Positions 1 to 7,646 of a stretch of DNA of 64,000 nucleotides are shown piece after piece; the stretch's first letter is position 1, and each line of letters begins with the position of its first letter. This DNA is from Akkermansiaceae bacterium. Its GTDB lineage: Bacteria; Verrucomicrobiota; Verrucomicrobiia; Verrucomicrobiales; Akkermansiaceae. A model generated the notes under the pieces. That model was not told the origin of the DNA and did not search any database. It worked only from the letters and a program-made list of their open reading frames with translations. Where the stretch lies: contig JACKQB010000005.1 in the NCBI GenBank assembly GCA_024233115.1, positions 510,717 to 574,716 on the forward strand, given 5' to 3'. A program made the position numbers and the translations under genes.

Positions 1-354
1 ATTGTTCGCAACAACGCCAACAAGCGGTTTCGTGACCGCACCCGCCGCAACGAGGTGGAAATTCCCGAACATCTCCCTGAGACTCCTGATGAGGACGACA
101 TCTATCAAGAGCCCCTCGTCAGGCAGTCCTTTCAATCCGCTTATGCCAATCTATCTACTCTAGAGCGTAGTTTGCTACAAAAATACTATGTCGAGAAATG
201 GACGTATGAGCAAATCGGATCAGAGCTAGGTTGCTCAGCTCAAAATGCCTGGAAAACCATCAAGAAAATCGTCTCGAACACCCTTACAGGAGAATTAAGA
301 AAAGCCCTCTACCAAGTCGACCCCGACTTAGCCAACGAACTCTTTCCCCACTAA
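1..354 (+). CDS. Sigma-70 family factor, C-terminal part (5' end outside window)
   Basis: The reading frame is open from base 1 to the TAA at 352-354, and the codons before the first internal GTG (55) match the complete copy at 48980-49531, so the gene starts upstream of the window. The 117 visible residues differ from that copy at only eight positions. They contain the end of region 2 (IVRNNANKRFR) and a full region 4 with the HTH around WTYEQIGSELGCSAQ. Directs RNA polymerase to specific promoters; the motif found upstream of HTH genes at 662 and 6102 is a candidate target. Followed after 4 nt by its 94-aa partner gene. A paralogous copy on a neighbouring element is the simplest explanation of the near identity. 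Confidence 0.9.
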   Translation: MVRNNANKRFRDRTRRNEVEIPEHLPETPDEDDIYQEPLVRQSFQSAYANLSTLERSLLQKYYVEKWTYEQIGSELGCSAQNAWKTIKKIVSNTLTGELRKALYQVDPDLANELFPH

Positions 355-358
355 CAAC

Positions 359-643
359 ATGGACAATCCCGAAGAATTAGAAATCGGTTTCCTGATCGAG
401 CTTGCCATTACTGGTGAAGCTGATCAGGGGCAGTATAACGAGGTCATGGATCGTGTGGAAAACGAGCCGGAAATTGCTGAACTCTATCAGCAAGCGCTAG
501 CCGAGCATGAATTGCTAGAGGCTGCGCTTCCAGCCGCTGAGCAAGAACTAGCCCAGGAACAGATCAGGGAATCTGAAAGGCTGCGCTTAATTGCCGAGAA
601 ACAACGTCTTGAACAGAAGAACGACCTCGATCTGGGGATGTAG
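359..643 (+). CDS. Sigma-factor partner protein, putative anti-sigma
   Basis: A 94-aa acidic, wholly helical-looking protein with no membrane segment and a Glu/Gln/Arg-rich C-terminal helix (about residues 58-85). It lies 4 nt after the sigma gene, in the same order as the copy at 49536, from which it differs at eight residues. Position and conservation with the sigma gene suggest a cytoplasmic modulator such as an anti-sigma factor. No zinc motif or other family signature is visible, so this role is inferred from context only. Confidence 0.75.
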   Translation: MDNPEELEIGFLIELAITGEADQGQYNEVMDRVENEPEIAELYQQALAEHELLEAALPAAEQELAQEQIRESERLRLIAEKQRLEQKNDLDLGM

Positions 644-660
644 ACATTTGTGTAGATTCA

Positions 661-700
661 CGGTTTAAATCTTCAGCGTGTGGGCTCTATTCATCAGGGG
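661..700 (+). promoter_or_regulatory. Conserved bipartite promoter-like motif, copy A
   Basis: GGTTTAAAT at 662-670, then 13 nt, then GCTCTATTCATCAGGGG at 684-700. The same two blocks with the same 13-nt gap occur at 6102, 48925 and 54038, each in front of a sigma or small HTH gene. The geometry fits an ECF-type -35/-10 pair. The ATG of the HTH gene lies at 714. Confidence 0.65.
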
Positions 701-713
701 CACTCCCTGCGTT

Positions 714-986
714 ATGAATCGAATCTCCATCGAACTGCTCAAGCTTTCCGGGAAACTGGAAGATGCTGGGTTCGCTGAGCACGCATCCGAGCTATCGGTG
801 CTCGCAGAGGAGATTGCTAAGGGTGATCGACTCCTAACCGTTGCAGAAGCCGCTGCCTGGCTCGGTTGCGGACGCCGTACTCTTGACCAGATGATTTCTG
901 ATCGCCGTATCCCAGCCCACCTCATCGGTGGGCGGTATCGATTTGATAAGATGGAGGTTTTGAAGGAGACAAAGCTTCAGGGCTAA
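714..986 (+). CDS. Small HTH DNA-binding protein, excisionase/MerR-like
   Basis: A 90-aa protein with a C-terminal winged-HTH of the excisionase (HTH_17) type: LLTVAEAAAWLGCGRRTLDQ followed by the wing around IGGRYRFDK. The N-terminal 45 residues form a predicted helix without recognised family. The start at 714 is chosen because an upstream in-frame ATG at 678 would fall inside the promoter-like motif at 661-700. Likely a DNA-binding regulator or recombination directionality factor of element 1. Its sequence differs from the two 62-aa excisionase-like proteins but shares their promoter motif. Confidence 0.8.
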   Translation: MNRISIELLKLSGKLEDAGFAEHASELSVLAEEIAKGDRLLTVAEAAAWLGCGRRTLDQMISDRRIPAHLIGGRYRFDKMEVLKETKLQG

Positions 987-1061
987 CAACCCACTCCTAC
1001 TTCTTTCATGCTCAAATTGCCTAGGAATGGGACAATTAGCGCACTAGTATCTGTTTCTTGA

Positions 1062-2672
1062 TCAACGCTTTCTTAAATTTAAATACGTCTGGTAATTTGC
1101 TGATGACTTCAGCATATAGCTTCGCCCACTTACCACAAAGCCGTCTAAATTGTGATCTATCGTATACGTCGATAGATCAGCTATGTTATTGATAAATCCT
1201 CTTCCGTTGAAATTCAGTGATGTATTGCATAGAACACCGTAACCAGTGCGTGCCTTGAACGAGCTAAGTAACTTATACAATATATTGTTAGTCTTAGATG
1301 TCACGGTTTGAATCCGCGCCGACCCATTCACATGTGTCACCGCAGCAAGCTCATCTGTGGTAACCTGCTGTGTATATAGCATAAAAGGGCTCGAGTGATT
1401 GCAACCAAACCACCTTTCAGCATCTTCTTCGAGGCAGACGGGGGCAATCGGACGAAACTGTTCGCGCTGCTTAATCTCATTCAACCTTACTCTCGTATTA
1501 TCCTTAAATGGCGCAGCAAGAATCGAACGATTTCCTAGAGCGCGCGGTCCGATCTCATATTTTCCATTTACCCACCCAAGGATCAGGTTGCTGGCCAACA
1601 TATCTGCAAGCATTGTATAATCCGTTTCATACTGATCAAACAAAGAGGCATCGAACTCGCCATCAGCTATAAACTCAAGACCAGAGTATACATCCCAGTC
1701 TATCTTGGGGTTCCCAGTGAAATAAAACTGTGCATCTATTGCCGTTCCTATCGCCGAACCTGAATCATTGGCGACAGGCGGCACGAACACTTCCGAAAAA
1801 AGGTTGCTCTCTCTCCACTTCGTGTTCCAGTCACAATTTAAGCCGCACCCCCCCGTAATCAACAACGGCATCCCTCTTTCCATGTTCGCCTTGGCAAATT
1901 GATAAAAACGATCGAATATTCTATCACTCATAATCCCTGCGAAATTTCGGAACTCCAGGTCATCCAACCCTACGTTATAGTGGCGGTAATTTTTTAATAC
2001 CTCACACTCATGCGGCTTGAGGTGCTGACAGTCCTGCATGAGAAACTCGATTATTTTCCGCTCTTCATCAGAGGGTTTACTTCTTTTTGAAAATGAAGCC
2101 AAAGCCATCAGTTTACCTGCATCAGAGAATCGGGAAAACTCTGCACTGCTAGTATCAAAATTTGGGTCAGCCAGACCATACAGTAGTGCGTATCGATGAC
2201 CTGGTTCCGGCATAACATCAGCTACCTTAGTCACGTTCAACCCGGCATCTATTTTATAGAATGAGCCGATCACCCCCTCCCAAAGTAATACATAACATGG
2301 GGTACCTTTGGGAAGATTCGACATGCCAAAAGCACAGAGAAGGTGAGAACGCTCATGGGATGATGAGAAGTATTCAACCTTTTTCCCCAATAGGCGTTTT
2401 TGGCCAACAATAATGTCGCTTTTTTGGATTCCGTGGTATCCAGCTAACAAGTGCTGCTCGGATAGTAGTGCGTCGCTAGGCCACCAACCTCCTCTACAAA
2501 TTACATCAGGCACCTCTTTGAGTTCACCGAGAACACTGAACACATCAGGAACGGACAGAGGAGAGTGGCGATAATGAGAATGTTTCTCAGCCTCAATAGA
2601 TGCCACTAAATGCCCATCCTCTAGATATGCGAACGCACCATCGTGACCTGGGTTGTATGATAGAATTTTCAT
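1062..2672 (-). CDS. Carbamoyltransferase, NodU/CmcH family
   Basis: A 536-aa protein with both domains of the O-carbamoyltransferase family. N-terminal metal-binding motifs are NPGHDGA (7-13) and SSHERSH (104-110); the Kae1-like nucleotide site includes ITGGCGLNC (272-280). The C-terminal domain has YEIGPRALGNRS (372-383) and a following FRPIAP. Such enzymes move the carbamoyl group of carbamoyl phosphate onto sugar or natural-product hydroxyls through a carbamoyl-adenylate. It is the last gene of a minus-strand cluster with two sugar-acting genes and probably decorates a surface or exopolysaccharide. The 33-nt gap from the upstream gene supports one operon. The acceptor cannot be told from sequence. 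Confidence 0.9.
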   Translation of the reverse strand: MKILSYNPGHDGAFAYLEDGHLVASIEAEKHSHYRHSPLSVPDVFSVLGELKEVPDVICRGGWWPSDALLSEQHLLAGYHGIQKSDIIVGQKRLLGKKVEYFSSSHERSHLLCAFGMSNLPKGTPCYVLLWEGVIGSFYKIDAGLNVTKVADVMPEPGHRYALLYGLADPNFDTSSAEFSRFSDAGKLMALASFSKRSKPSDEERKIIEFLMQDCQHLKPHECEVLKNYRHYNVGLDDLEFRNFAGIMSDRIFDRFYQFAKANMERGMPLLITGGCGLNCDWNTKWRESNLFSEVFVPPVANDSGSAIGTAIDAQFYFTGNPKIDWDVYSGLEFIADGEFDASLFDQYETDYTMLADMLASNLILGWVNGKYEIGPRALGNRSILAAPFKDNTRVRLNEIKQREQFRPIAPVCLEEDAERWFGCNHSSPFMLYTQQVTTDELAAVTHVNGSARIQTVTSKTNNILYKLLSSFKARTGYGVLCNTSLNFNGRGFINNIADLSTYTIDHNLDGFVVSGRSYMLKSSANYQTYLNLRKR

Positions 2673-2705
2673 ATTGTTATCTGATTTGAAATATAATTGC
2701 CCAGC

Positions 2706-4907
2706 CTAACTCACCCGATGCCGATCAGCAAACTTGGGTTCATGATTAACAGCGTTCGCCTCAAGACGGATCGATCCTACTGTCGTAGTCGCAGGAAACC
2801 GCCGTTTATTGATCCGCCCGGCAAGTTTGACGGAGCGAGAAGGCCAACAGTTAACATGAAGTTTCATTGGGAGATGAGGGATTGGTGTAGGGTCCCAGAT
2901 TACACGCCTATGAACAAGTTTATCGTCTACAAACCAGCGAATCTCATTCGGACTCCATTCAATGGCAAAACGATGACTTGCTCTGGATGCGTCAAACCCT
3001 AACTCAATATAACTTGGTGCACCTCTATAACCGTAGTCATAGTTTGCCCCTTCGCCCCCCGGGTTGTAGAATACATTGACTAACAGGTGATTTGGACGAT
3101 TACCCGCGATCTCGATATCTATTTCCTGTCTTGGAGAGTTGCGGTGTAGAAAGAACCCCGTGACAACCCCAGGCACATTTGATGCTTGTAAGGTTGCTTC
3201 AAATCTCCCAAACAAATATCGTTCACGACTGCATAATGAAGCGGCTGAGTAATCACGAACGCCCAGGGGCTCACCTTTAACTAAAAGCGCAGCACCAATT
3301 CCAGGCCTGAATGTGACGTTTGAGGGACGAAACAATGCCAAATTATCTGTGAATGTATCATTTCTCAGGTGCCAGCGTTTCGCATCAAAACATGCTAAAT
3401 CATCATTGATTCTGGTGTAATTATTAGCGTCCAACTGTTCATCATCTGTCGAGACCGCACTTATACCTTGCCACCGCTCATTTGATTCTACTACCCATGG
3501 GGAAGTATCACGCTTAGGGCATTTGAGTTTTTTGGGCTTATCCGCTTTATTCGAATCTTCGAGAATCAGTCTTTGCCCAACGTCATTCAGAACAGGAAAT
3601 GAACAGGTAGGCGGCGCACATCTGAGGTGTTCGCATATTACGCGCCATCTATTCTGCTCATCAGGATGAATTACAGCGTAATCTGCACCGCTGAGGTCAT
3701 GTTCAACACTGGGAGAAATATCATCCAAAGTCATTCCATTGGCTAAGGTAAGAATAAACTTTGCCTTCGGGTAGACATTTCGGAGCTCACCGACACAAGT
3801 GACCAAAGACCCTATGTTTGCATAGGCATCAAAAACCCGATCCTCCCTTCCCTCAAGAAGCCCTTCTAGCTCGGAAGTTGGTATTGTCCGGAGATCACTG
3901 CAGCATCTATACCCTAACATGGACAGAGCCATTGCGAGCGATGATATGCCGGAGCCTTCTGTTCCAAATACAAACACAGGACCCTCAACTGGTTGGGCGT
4001 TGAACAAGGATGCACCTTCACTCGTGATCGCACCAATTGTAGTTAAAGCAGGAAGTATTGAATATGAGTTGGTAGATTTTGCATCGCGCCGTTGACTAAT
4101 AAGTGACCGCTTAAGCGCACATACGTCCAGAACCTCAAATTGCTGATTAATCCAAAGATCTATAGGGCCACGACAAGGAAGCAACCGCAGGAGTTTCCTG
4201 GCACCGTCACGGGAAAGAACATATCCTGAAAGATGCCAGAGCCCACGCACCGGGCGGAATACATTACTTGAAAGAAAGGATTTTGGGGCACCGTGCTTCA
4301 CTTCGAGATACGACACATACAGAACGTCAAAGTTACCCCTCTTGTCTCTCTCGGCCATGAGTTCAGTCCACGCCTGATCCAGACATTTTGTAAACCTGGC
4401 ACGAAACCATACGTCATCTTCGAGAATAAGTACGAATTCATGAGTGCCTGCTGCAATCTTTCTCCAAACATCAATATGTGATCGTGCGATTGCAACCTCT
4501 GCTCGACTCATCCGAATTGGAGCAGTCAGCTCGAGGCGGTTAGGTAGAGTCAGTGGTTGAGGTTCTACGAATAGCTGATCTCCAAGCGTATAAAATGGAT
4601 CAACGTCCGCATCCTTTGGTGGGGTTTGCGAAAATTTCTGCGCATCAACAGCGACATGCCGCTCAGTCAGACTCAAGATTTCAACTCCCGATGAATCGGA
4701 TATGTGTTTTAGCTCCTTCTTCATCGCAGACCAGCGACCTGGTTCTCGGTCTAGGTTGATGACATAGATTTTTTCAATGCCTGTACTTTTTTCACCATCT
4801 TGGACACCGAATGTGAGGCATTTGCTCTTCGGCAAAAGCCTCCGAAGTGACTGCCAGAAACGGAACAAAAGTCTGACAACTGTTTGTGGAGGACGTGCCA
4901 AGTTCAT
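2706..4907 (-). CDS. Three-domain protein: GT25-like, P-loop, GH16-like
   Basis: A 733-aa protein with an unusual domain order. Residues about 45-290 resemble family 25 glycosyltransferases (LPS/collagen type): KIYVINLDREPGRW at 46-59 and acidic motif ILEDDVW at 161-167. Residues about 310-420 start with a Gly-rich P-loop-like motif (GTEGSGISSLAMALSMLGY), as in sulfotransferase-type folds. Residues about 500-720 resemble a GH16 beta-jelly-roll with the catalytic motif EIDIEIAG (595-602), which retains the two acidic catalytic positions. It overlaps the upstream gene by one base (TAATG). Expected role: synthesis plus trimming or modification of a polysaccharide. No signal peptide is evident, so where the GH16 part acts is unclear. 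Confidence 0.8.
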   Translation of the reverse strand: MNLARPPQTVVRLLFRFWQSLRRLLPKSKCLTFGVQDGEKSTGIEKIYVINLDREPGRWSAMKKELKHISDSSGVEILSLTERHVAVDAQKFSQTPPKDADVDPFYTLGDQLFVEPQPLTLPNRLELTAPIRMSRAEVAIARSHIDVWRKIAAGTHEFVLILEDDVWFRARFTKCLDQAWTELMAERDKRGNFDVLYVSYLEVKHGAPKSFLSSNVFRPVRGLWHLSGYVLSRDGARKLLRLLPCRGPIDLWINQQFEVLDVCALKRSLISQRRDAKSTNSYSILPALTTIGAITSEGASLFNAQPVEGPVFVFGTEGSGISSLAMALSMLGYRCCSDLRTIPTSELEGLLEGREDRVFDAYANIGSLVTCVGELRNVYPKAKFILTLANGMTLDDISPSVEHDLSGADYAVIHPDEQNRWRVICEHLRCAPPTCSFPVLNDVGQRLILEDSNKADKPKKLKCPKRDTSPWVVESNERWQGISAVSTDDEQLDANNYTRINDDLACFDAKRWHLRNDTFTDNLALFRPSNVTFRPGIGAALLVKGEPLGVRDYSAASLCSRERYLFGRFEATLQASNVPGVVTGFFLHRNSPRQEIDIEIAGNRPNHLLVNVFYNPGGEGANYDYGYRGAPSYIELGFDASRASHRFAIEWSPNEIRWFVDDKLVHRRVIWDPTPIPHLPMKLHVNCWPSRSVKLAGRINKRRFPATTTVGSIRLEANAVNHEPKFADRHRVS

Positions 4908-5782
4908 TACTCTTCCTCACCACTGGAGGCTCGATACTCTTGTTGATTTGATAGCCTCCAGTTTCTCGTATCATTCCTGTAACTGAGTGGCCACTTACTG
5001 GTGGAAATTCTCTCCCAATCATGCAGGATTAGAAACACATCTTCTGGACTGCTATGATTATTGAGCACTTCGCATATGGATTGAGTTAGGATTCCGGGCC
5101 CAGTAGTTGCCTGGACTTCAGGCAACTCGCTTTTCGATTCTTGCTCAAGGGCCATCGTAGCATTTTGTAATACACGCTCTACAATAGGATGATTGCGAGC
5201 TGCGATTAGAGGGGTGGTATTGAAATAAAAAATCCAACTTAATTCGCTTGCCCCTGGTTTGACGAATGCTGAAGGTGGAACCATTTGATTTGTCGCAAGG
5301 TCATAGCAAAAAGGCTGGAGCTTCAATCGTCCATCAGTGAAGAGATGATCGATTGATTTTTCGTGATAGACATCATCTGCGTCAACATAGAACCCCCCTT
5401 TCACAAAGATGAAGGCGTAACGAAAATAATCTGACTTCATCGAAGGGTGATAGCACTTGTCATATGCCTTTTCATACCTCGAACCCAAATGTATCCGAAT
5501 AAATTCCCTCGCGGAGCTGTCATCATAAATCTGCAGGTCAAATCCAGCCTGCTCAAGTTTTCTCCATGACTCCATACAACCCCTAACATCATGGGGTAGT
5601 CGATCAAGGTCATCCCAAAACTGCACAATGCTCCTTGGAGGAGGAGAGAGTAGTCCTGCATACTTACAAGTTGGCTCAATATGGCGATGGACTAATGCCC
5701 GAACAAAGTTAGATCGGTCACGATCACTCTTTCCTAAGGGATCTATTTCACTTGATTCGTGTTCATTCATGTGGCTGGTCAT
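4907..5782 (-). CDS. Glycosyltransferase with DXD motif, GT32/Och1-like
   Basis: A 291-aa protein with the layout of the sugar-transferase DXD family: IVQFWDD (52-58, the IPKIIHQ-type start), LQIYDD near 83-88, HPSMKSDYFRYAFIFVKGG (112-130) and the metal/nucleotide-sugar motif DADD (134-137). Transfers a sugar from a nucleotide donor in the cytoplasm. First gene of the minus-strand glycan cluster and translationally coupled to the GT25/GH16 fusion. ATG at 5782 is used; an in-frame ATG four codons later is an alternative start. Donor and acceptor are unknown. Confidence 0.85.
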   Translation of the reverse strand: MTSHMNEHESSEIDPLGKSDRDRSNFVRALVHRHIEPTCKYAGLLSPPPRSIVQFWDDLDRLPHDVRGCMESWRKLEQAGFDLQIYDDSSAREFIRIHLGSRYEKAYDKCYHPSMKSDYFRYAFIFVKGGFYVDADDVYHEKSIDHLFTDGRLKLQPFCYDLATNQMVPPSAFVKPGASELSWIFYFNTTPLIAARNHPIVERVLQNATMALEQESKSELPEVQATTGPGILTQSICEVLNNHSSPEDVFLILHDWERISTSKWPLSYRNDTRNWRLSNQQEYRASSGEEE

Positions 5783-6100
5783 TGCATTTTTAGTCTCTTC
5801 AATCGAAAATCATTGCGCGCCATCCCTCTAATCAGGCTGCCCCAGTATATATCTATCAGCAACAAAGAACATATGAAATTCAAAGATTTAGACACAAGTC
5901 GACTCTTACATTTTTACATAGTCAGTGTCCATCCAGTATTTTGCTAGATGTAAACATAAACCCATGTAACGCGCTTATGGAGAATTACAAATAGACATCA
6001 TGTTAGATTGCTTAAAATCAGCGCAAACAACTTCACCGAACAATATATGTTTAGCTTCGATACAGCCAAATCAGGTAATGTAGAATTTTGCACAGATTTA
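5783..6100. other. AT-rich intergenic region between cargo and xis
   Basis: No coding sequence of convincing quality. It must hold the minus-strand promoter for the glycan cluster (start 5782) and ends at promoter motif B. Base composition is visibly AT-richer than the flanking genes. Confidence 0.5.
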
Positions 6101-6139
6101 CGGTTTAAATTCGTAACCGGAGGACTCTTTTCAGCAGAC
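6101..6139 (+). promoter_or_regulatory. Conserved bipartite promoter-like motif, copy B
   Basis: GGTTTAAAT at 6102-6110, 13 nt, then ACTCTTTTCAGCAGAC from 6124. It is preceded by AGATTTAC, also shared with copy C at 54030. It lies 66 nt upstream of the excisionase-like ATG at 6205. Confidence 0.65.
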
Positions 6140-6204
6140 ACATTGCCAGCATCTTAAATCGCACACGCGGTGAACGATGTTTGAACTTAAGCCTTCTATA
6201 AATC

Positions 6205-6393
6205 ATGCAAGAACTTCCAATCAAAACCGGCGAGAGACTGATCACCAAGCAAATGGTTGCAAAGCGCTTGTCCGTTTCGACTCGCACCGTGGATCGCATG
6301 ACTAAGGAAGGCATTTTGAAGAAGGTGTATTTGAGGGACACTGTTCGCTTCCGTGAACACGATATTGATCAAATCGTGGCAAATGGCATTTGA
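6205..6393 (+). CDS. Excisionase-like HTH protein of element 1
   Basis: A 62-aa protein made almost only of a winged HTH: LITKQMVAKRLSVSTRTVDR, then GILKKVYLRDTVRF as wing, the layout of AlpA/Xis-type HTH_17 proteins. It differs from the copy at 54094 at eight residues. Both lie at the right end of their element next to the tRNA-Tyr attachment site, the expected place for a recombination directionality factor. Controlled by motif B. A plain transcription regulator is the alternative. Confidence 0.85.
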   Translation: MQELPIKTGERLITKQMVAKRLSVSTRTVDRMTKEGILKKVYLRDTVRFREHDIDQIVANGI

Positions 6394-6404
6394 TTTCAAA
6401 TGCC
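6385..6404 (+). terminator. Hairpin at end of xis gene
   Basis: GGCATTTGA (6385-6393) and TCAAATGCC (6396-6404) form a perfect inverted repeat overlapping the stop codon. There is no strong T-run after it, so termination may be weak. Confidence 0.45.
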
Positions 6405-6579
6405 TTAATAACTATTGTTAGAAGCTTTCTAAGGATTAACTCCCAATGTTGTTCTGGATCTTTGTTCCTGGGAATCTTCTCCTTACCCAACATTTAGAAA
6501 TCGCATATACTCTCACCAGCGGTATCATGAAGGCACTTGGAGCTTACAAACAATTAAACTCCCTGCACATGATTTCGTT

Positions 6580-7278
6580 ATGAGTAATATATCTGTCAAC
6601 ACAACATTCACTTTGTCTAATCTACCCATGGGAAGCCTTAAAAAGGCTTATGATGTGACACGCACATCATTAAGTGGAAAAGGTTGGACAGCTAAAATCA
6701 AAACCCGTTCTGAGGATCAGGATGGAGTTTCGGCTGATACACTTATTCCTAGCACCAATTTGACAAATATCCTCTCTTTCGAATCTGGTCTAAAAGGAGT
6801 AACAATCAACCTATACCGCTATGAAGTCCGTAAAAACGACAGGAAAGAACTAATTGACCACGTATTCATTCAGCTTGAAAACTGGAGAGGGGAAAACGAA
6901 CTCAACCTTTATATTGGGGCTCCGAATGTTGACCTGTGTAAAAAAATAGGTGCTATATTTGAGCGGGAGCTGCACCTTAAACGAAAGCCTGAACCGCCAA
7001 AACACCATGACAATAATCTTCAACTTCTTCACGAAAGGGCGGAACCAAAAGCCTCCAGCAACACGAGTCACACTGTCACCCAACCTAATAGCTACCCAGA
7101 GGAAAAACCCAAACTACAATACCCTGACAAAATCACTCTGAATTGGCTGAGGGAACATGCACCTCTCTCGTTCTGGAAATGGCCGCTTATCGCCCTCTTT
7201 ACAGCCTTTACGCTTGGCCTCAAGCTGGGTGAATATAAATGGGTTACACATGTTTGGAACAGAATTTGGCCGTTCTAG
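6580..7278 (+). CDS. Hypothetical protein with C-terminal membrane anchor
   Basis: A 232-aa protein of no recognised family. Residues 1-130 look like a soluble alpha/beta domain, 131-180 are a polar His/Pro/Asn-rich linker, and a single hydrophobic segment near 197-213 (WPLIALFTAFTLGLKLG) precedes a short tail. It sits between the excisionase-like gene and the attachment site of element 1; element 2 has nothing at this place, so it is probably an extra cargo gene. AT-rich compared with neighbours. Confidence 0.65.
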   Translation: MSNISVNTTFTLSNLPMGSLKKAYDVTRTSLSGKGWTAKIKTRSEDQDGVSADTLIPSTNLTNILSFESGLKGVTINLYRYEVRKNDRKELIDHVFIQLENWRGENELNLYIGAPNVDLCKKIGAIFERELHLKRKPEPPKHHDNNLQLLHERAEPKASSNTSHTVTQPNSYPEEKPKLQYPDKITLNWLREHAPLSFWKWPLIALFTAFTLGLKLGEYKWVTHVWNRIWPF

Positions 7279-7393
7279 CTATAGGCTAAATCTGTAACAA
7301 ATGGTATTTTGATTAGCATCACCTTATCAAAACCGTCTGAGTAAATATAAAACTTTCAGAGCGCCAAATCAGGACAAATTCTGACAAAAAAAG

Positions 7394-7414
7394 TGGTCAT
7401 CTTATGGTCATCTT
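7394..7414. repeat. Paired direct repeat, candidate arm-type site of element 1
   Basis: TGGTCATCTT occurs twice, at 7394-7403 and 7405-7414, spaced 11 bp, about 60 bp from the tRNA-Tyr core. Element 2 has an equivalent pair (GCCCATCA units, 11 bp apart) at the same side of its core. Candidate binding site for the integrase of element 1. Confidence 0.45.
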
Positions 7415-7432
7415 GCCTTATTCGCAGACAAC

Positions 7433-7464
7433 AAAAAAGGAGTCACGAACTGGCGTAACTCCTT
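7433..7464 (-). terminator. Terminator carried with tRNA-Tyr fragment, copy 1
   Basis: On the minus strand AAGGAGTTACG (7464-7454) pairs with CGTGACTCCTT (7447-7437), followed by a run of T. It lies just past the 3' end of the tRNA fragment and is repeated in diverged form at 54411-54444. This fits the native tRNA-Tyr terminator copied into each attachment site. Confidence 0.75.
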
Positions 7465-7470
7465 GATTGT

Positions 7471-7533
7471 TAAAGTGGTGGGCAGGGCTGGATTCGAACC
7501 AGCGTACTCATACGAGAGCAGATTTACAGTCGG
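7471..7533 (-). repeat. Attachment site 1: tRNA-Tyr 3' fragment
   Basis: On the minus strand it reads as tRNA-Tyr from the anticodon loop (CTGTAAA, anticodon GTA) through a long class II variable arm (CTCgtatGAG), T-arm GGTTCGAATCC and acceptor strand with encoded CCA. The 5' half (acceptor 5' strand, D-arm, anticodon stem 5' strand) is missing, so it is not a functional tRNA. Identical over 63 bp to 54450-54512. It marks the junction of elements 1 and 2. Confidence 0.9.
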
Positions 7534-7646
7534 TGAAATGCACTGTCATTGAATGTCTCAGTTTGTCTCGTCACGTCTAGCGAAACGCCCCACAAGCCCT
7601 TATTTTGCTGAGGTTACAGCCGTTTCGGAGTATAATTATTACCGAC

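Larger units (their letters stand above)
1..7470. mobile_element. Right end of integrative element 1 (partial)
   Basis: Inferred from comparison with element 2: both end with the order sigma factor, 94-aa partner, cargo, 62-aa excisionase-like gene, terminator, tRNA-Tyr fragment. The left end and the integrase lie outside the window. Cargo here is a glycan-modification cluster. The boundary at 7470 is the start of the 63-bp tRNA-Tyr direct repeat; the true crossover may lie anywhere inside that repeat. Confidence 0.7.

Noticed and set aside
1062..5782. Natural-product (antibiotic) cluster because of the carbamoyltransferase
   Set aside because: Neighbours are sugar-acting enzymes without NRPS, PKS or tailoring genes; polysaccharide modification fits better.
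7471..7540. A complete tRNA-Tyr gene on the minus strand
   Set aside because: Only anticodon loop to CCA is present; the D-arm and acceptor 5' strand are missing at both copies, so these are attachment-site fragments.
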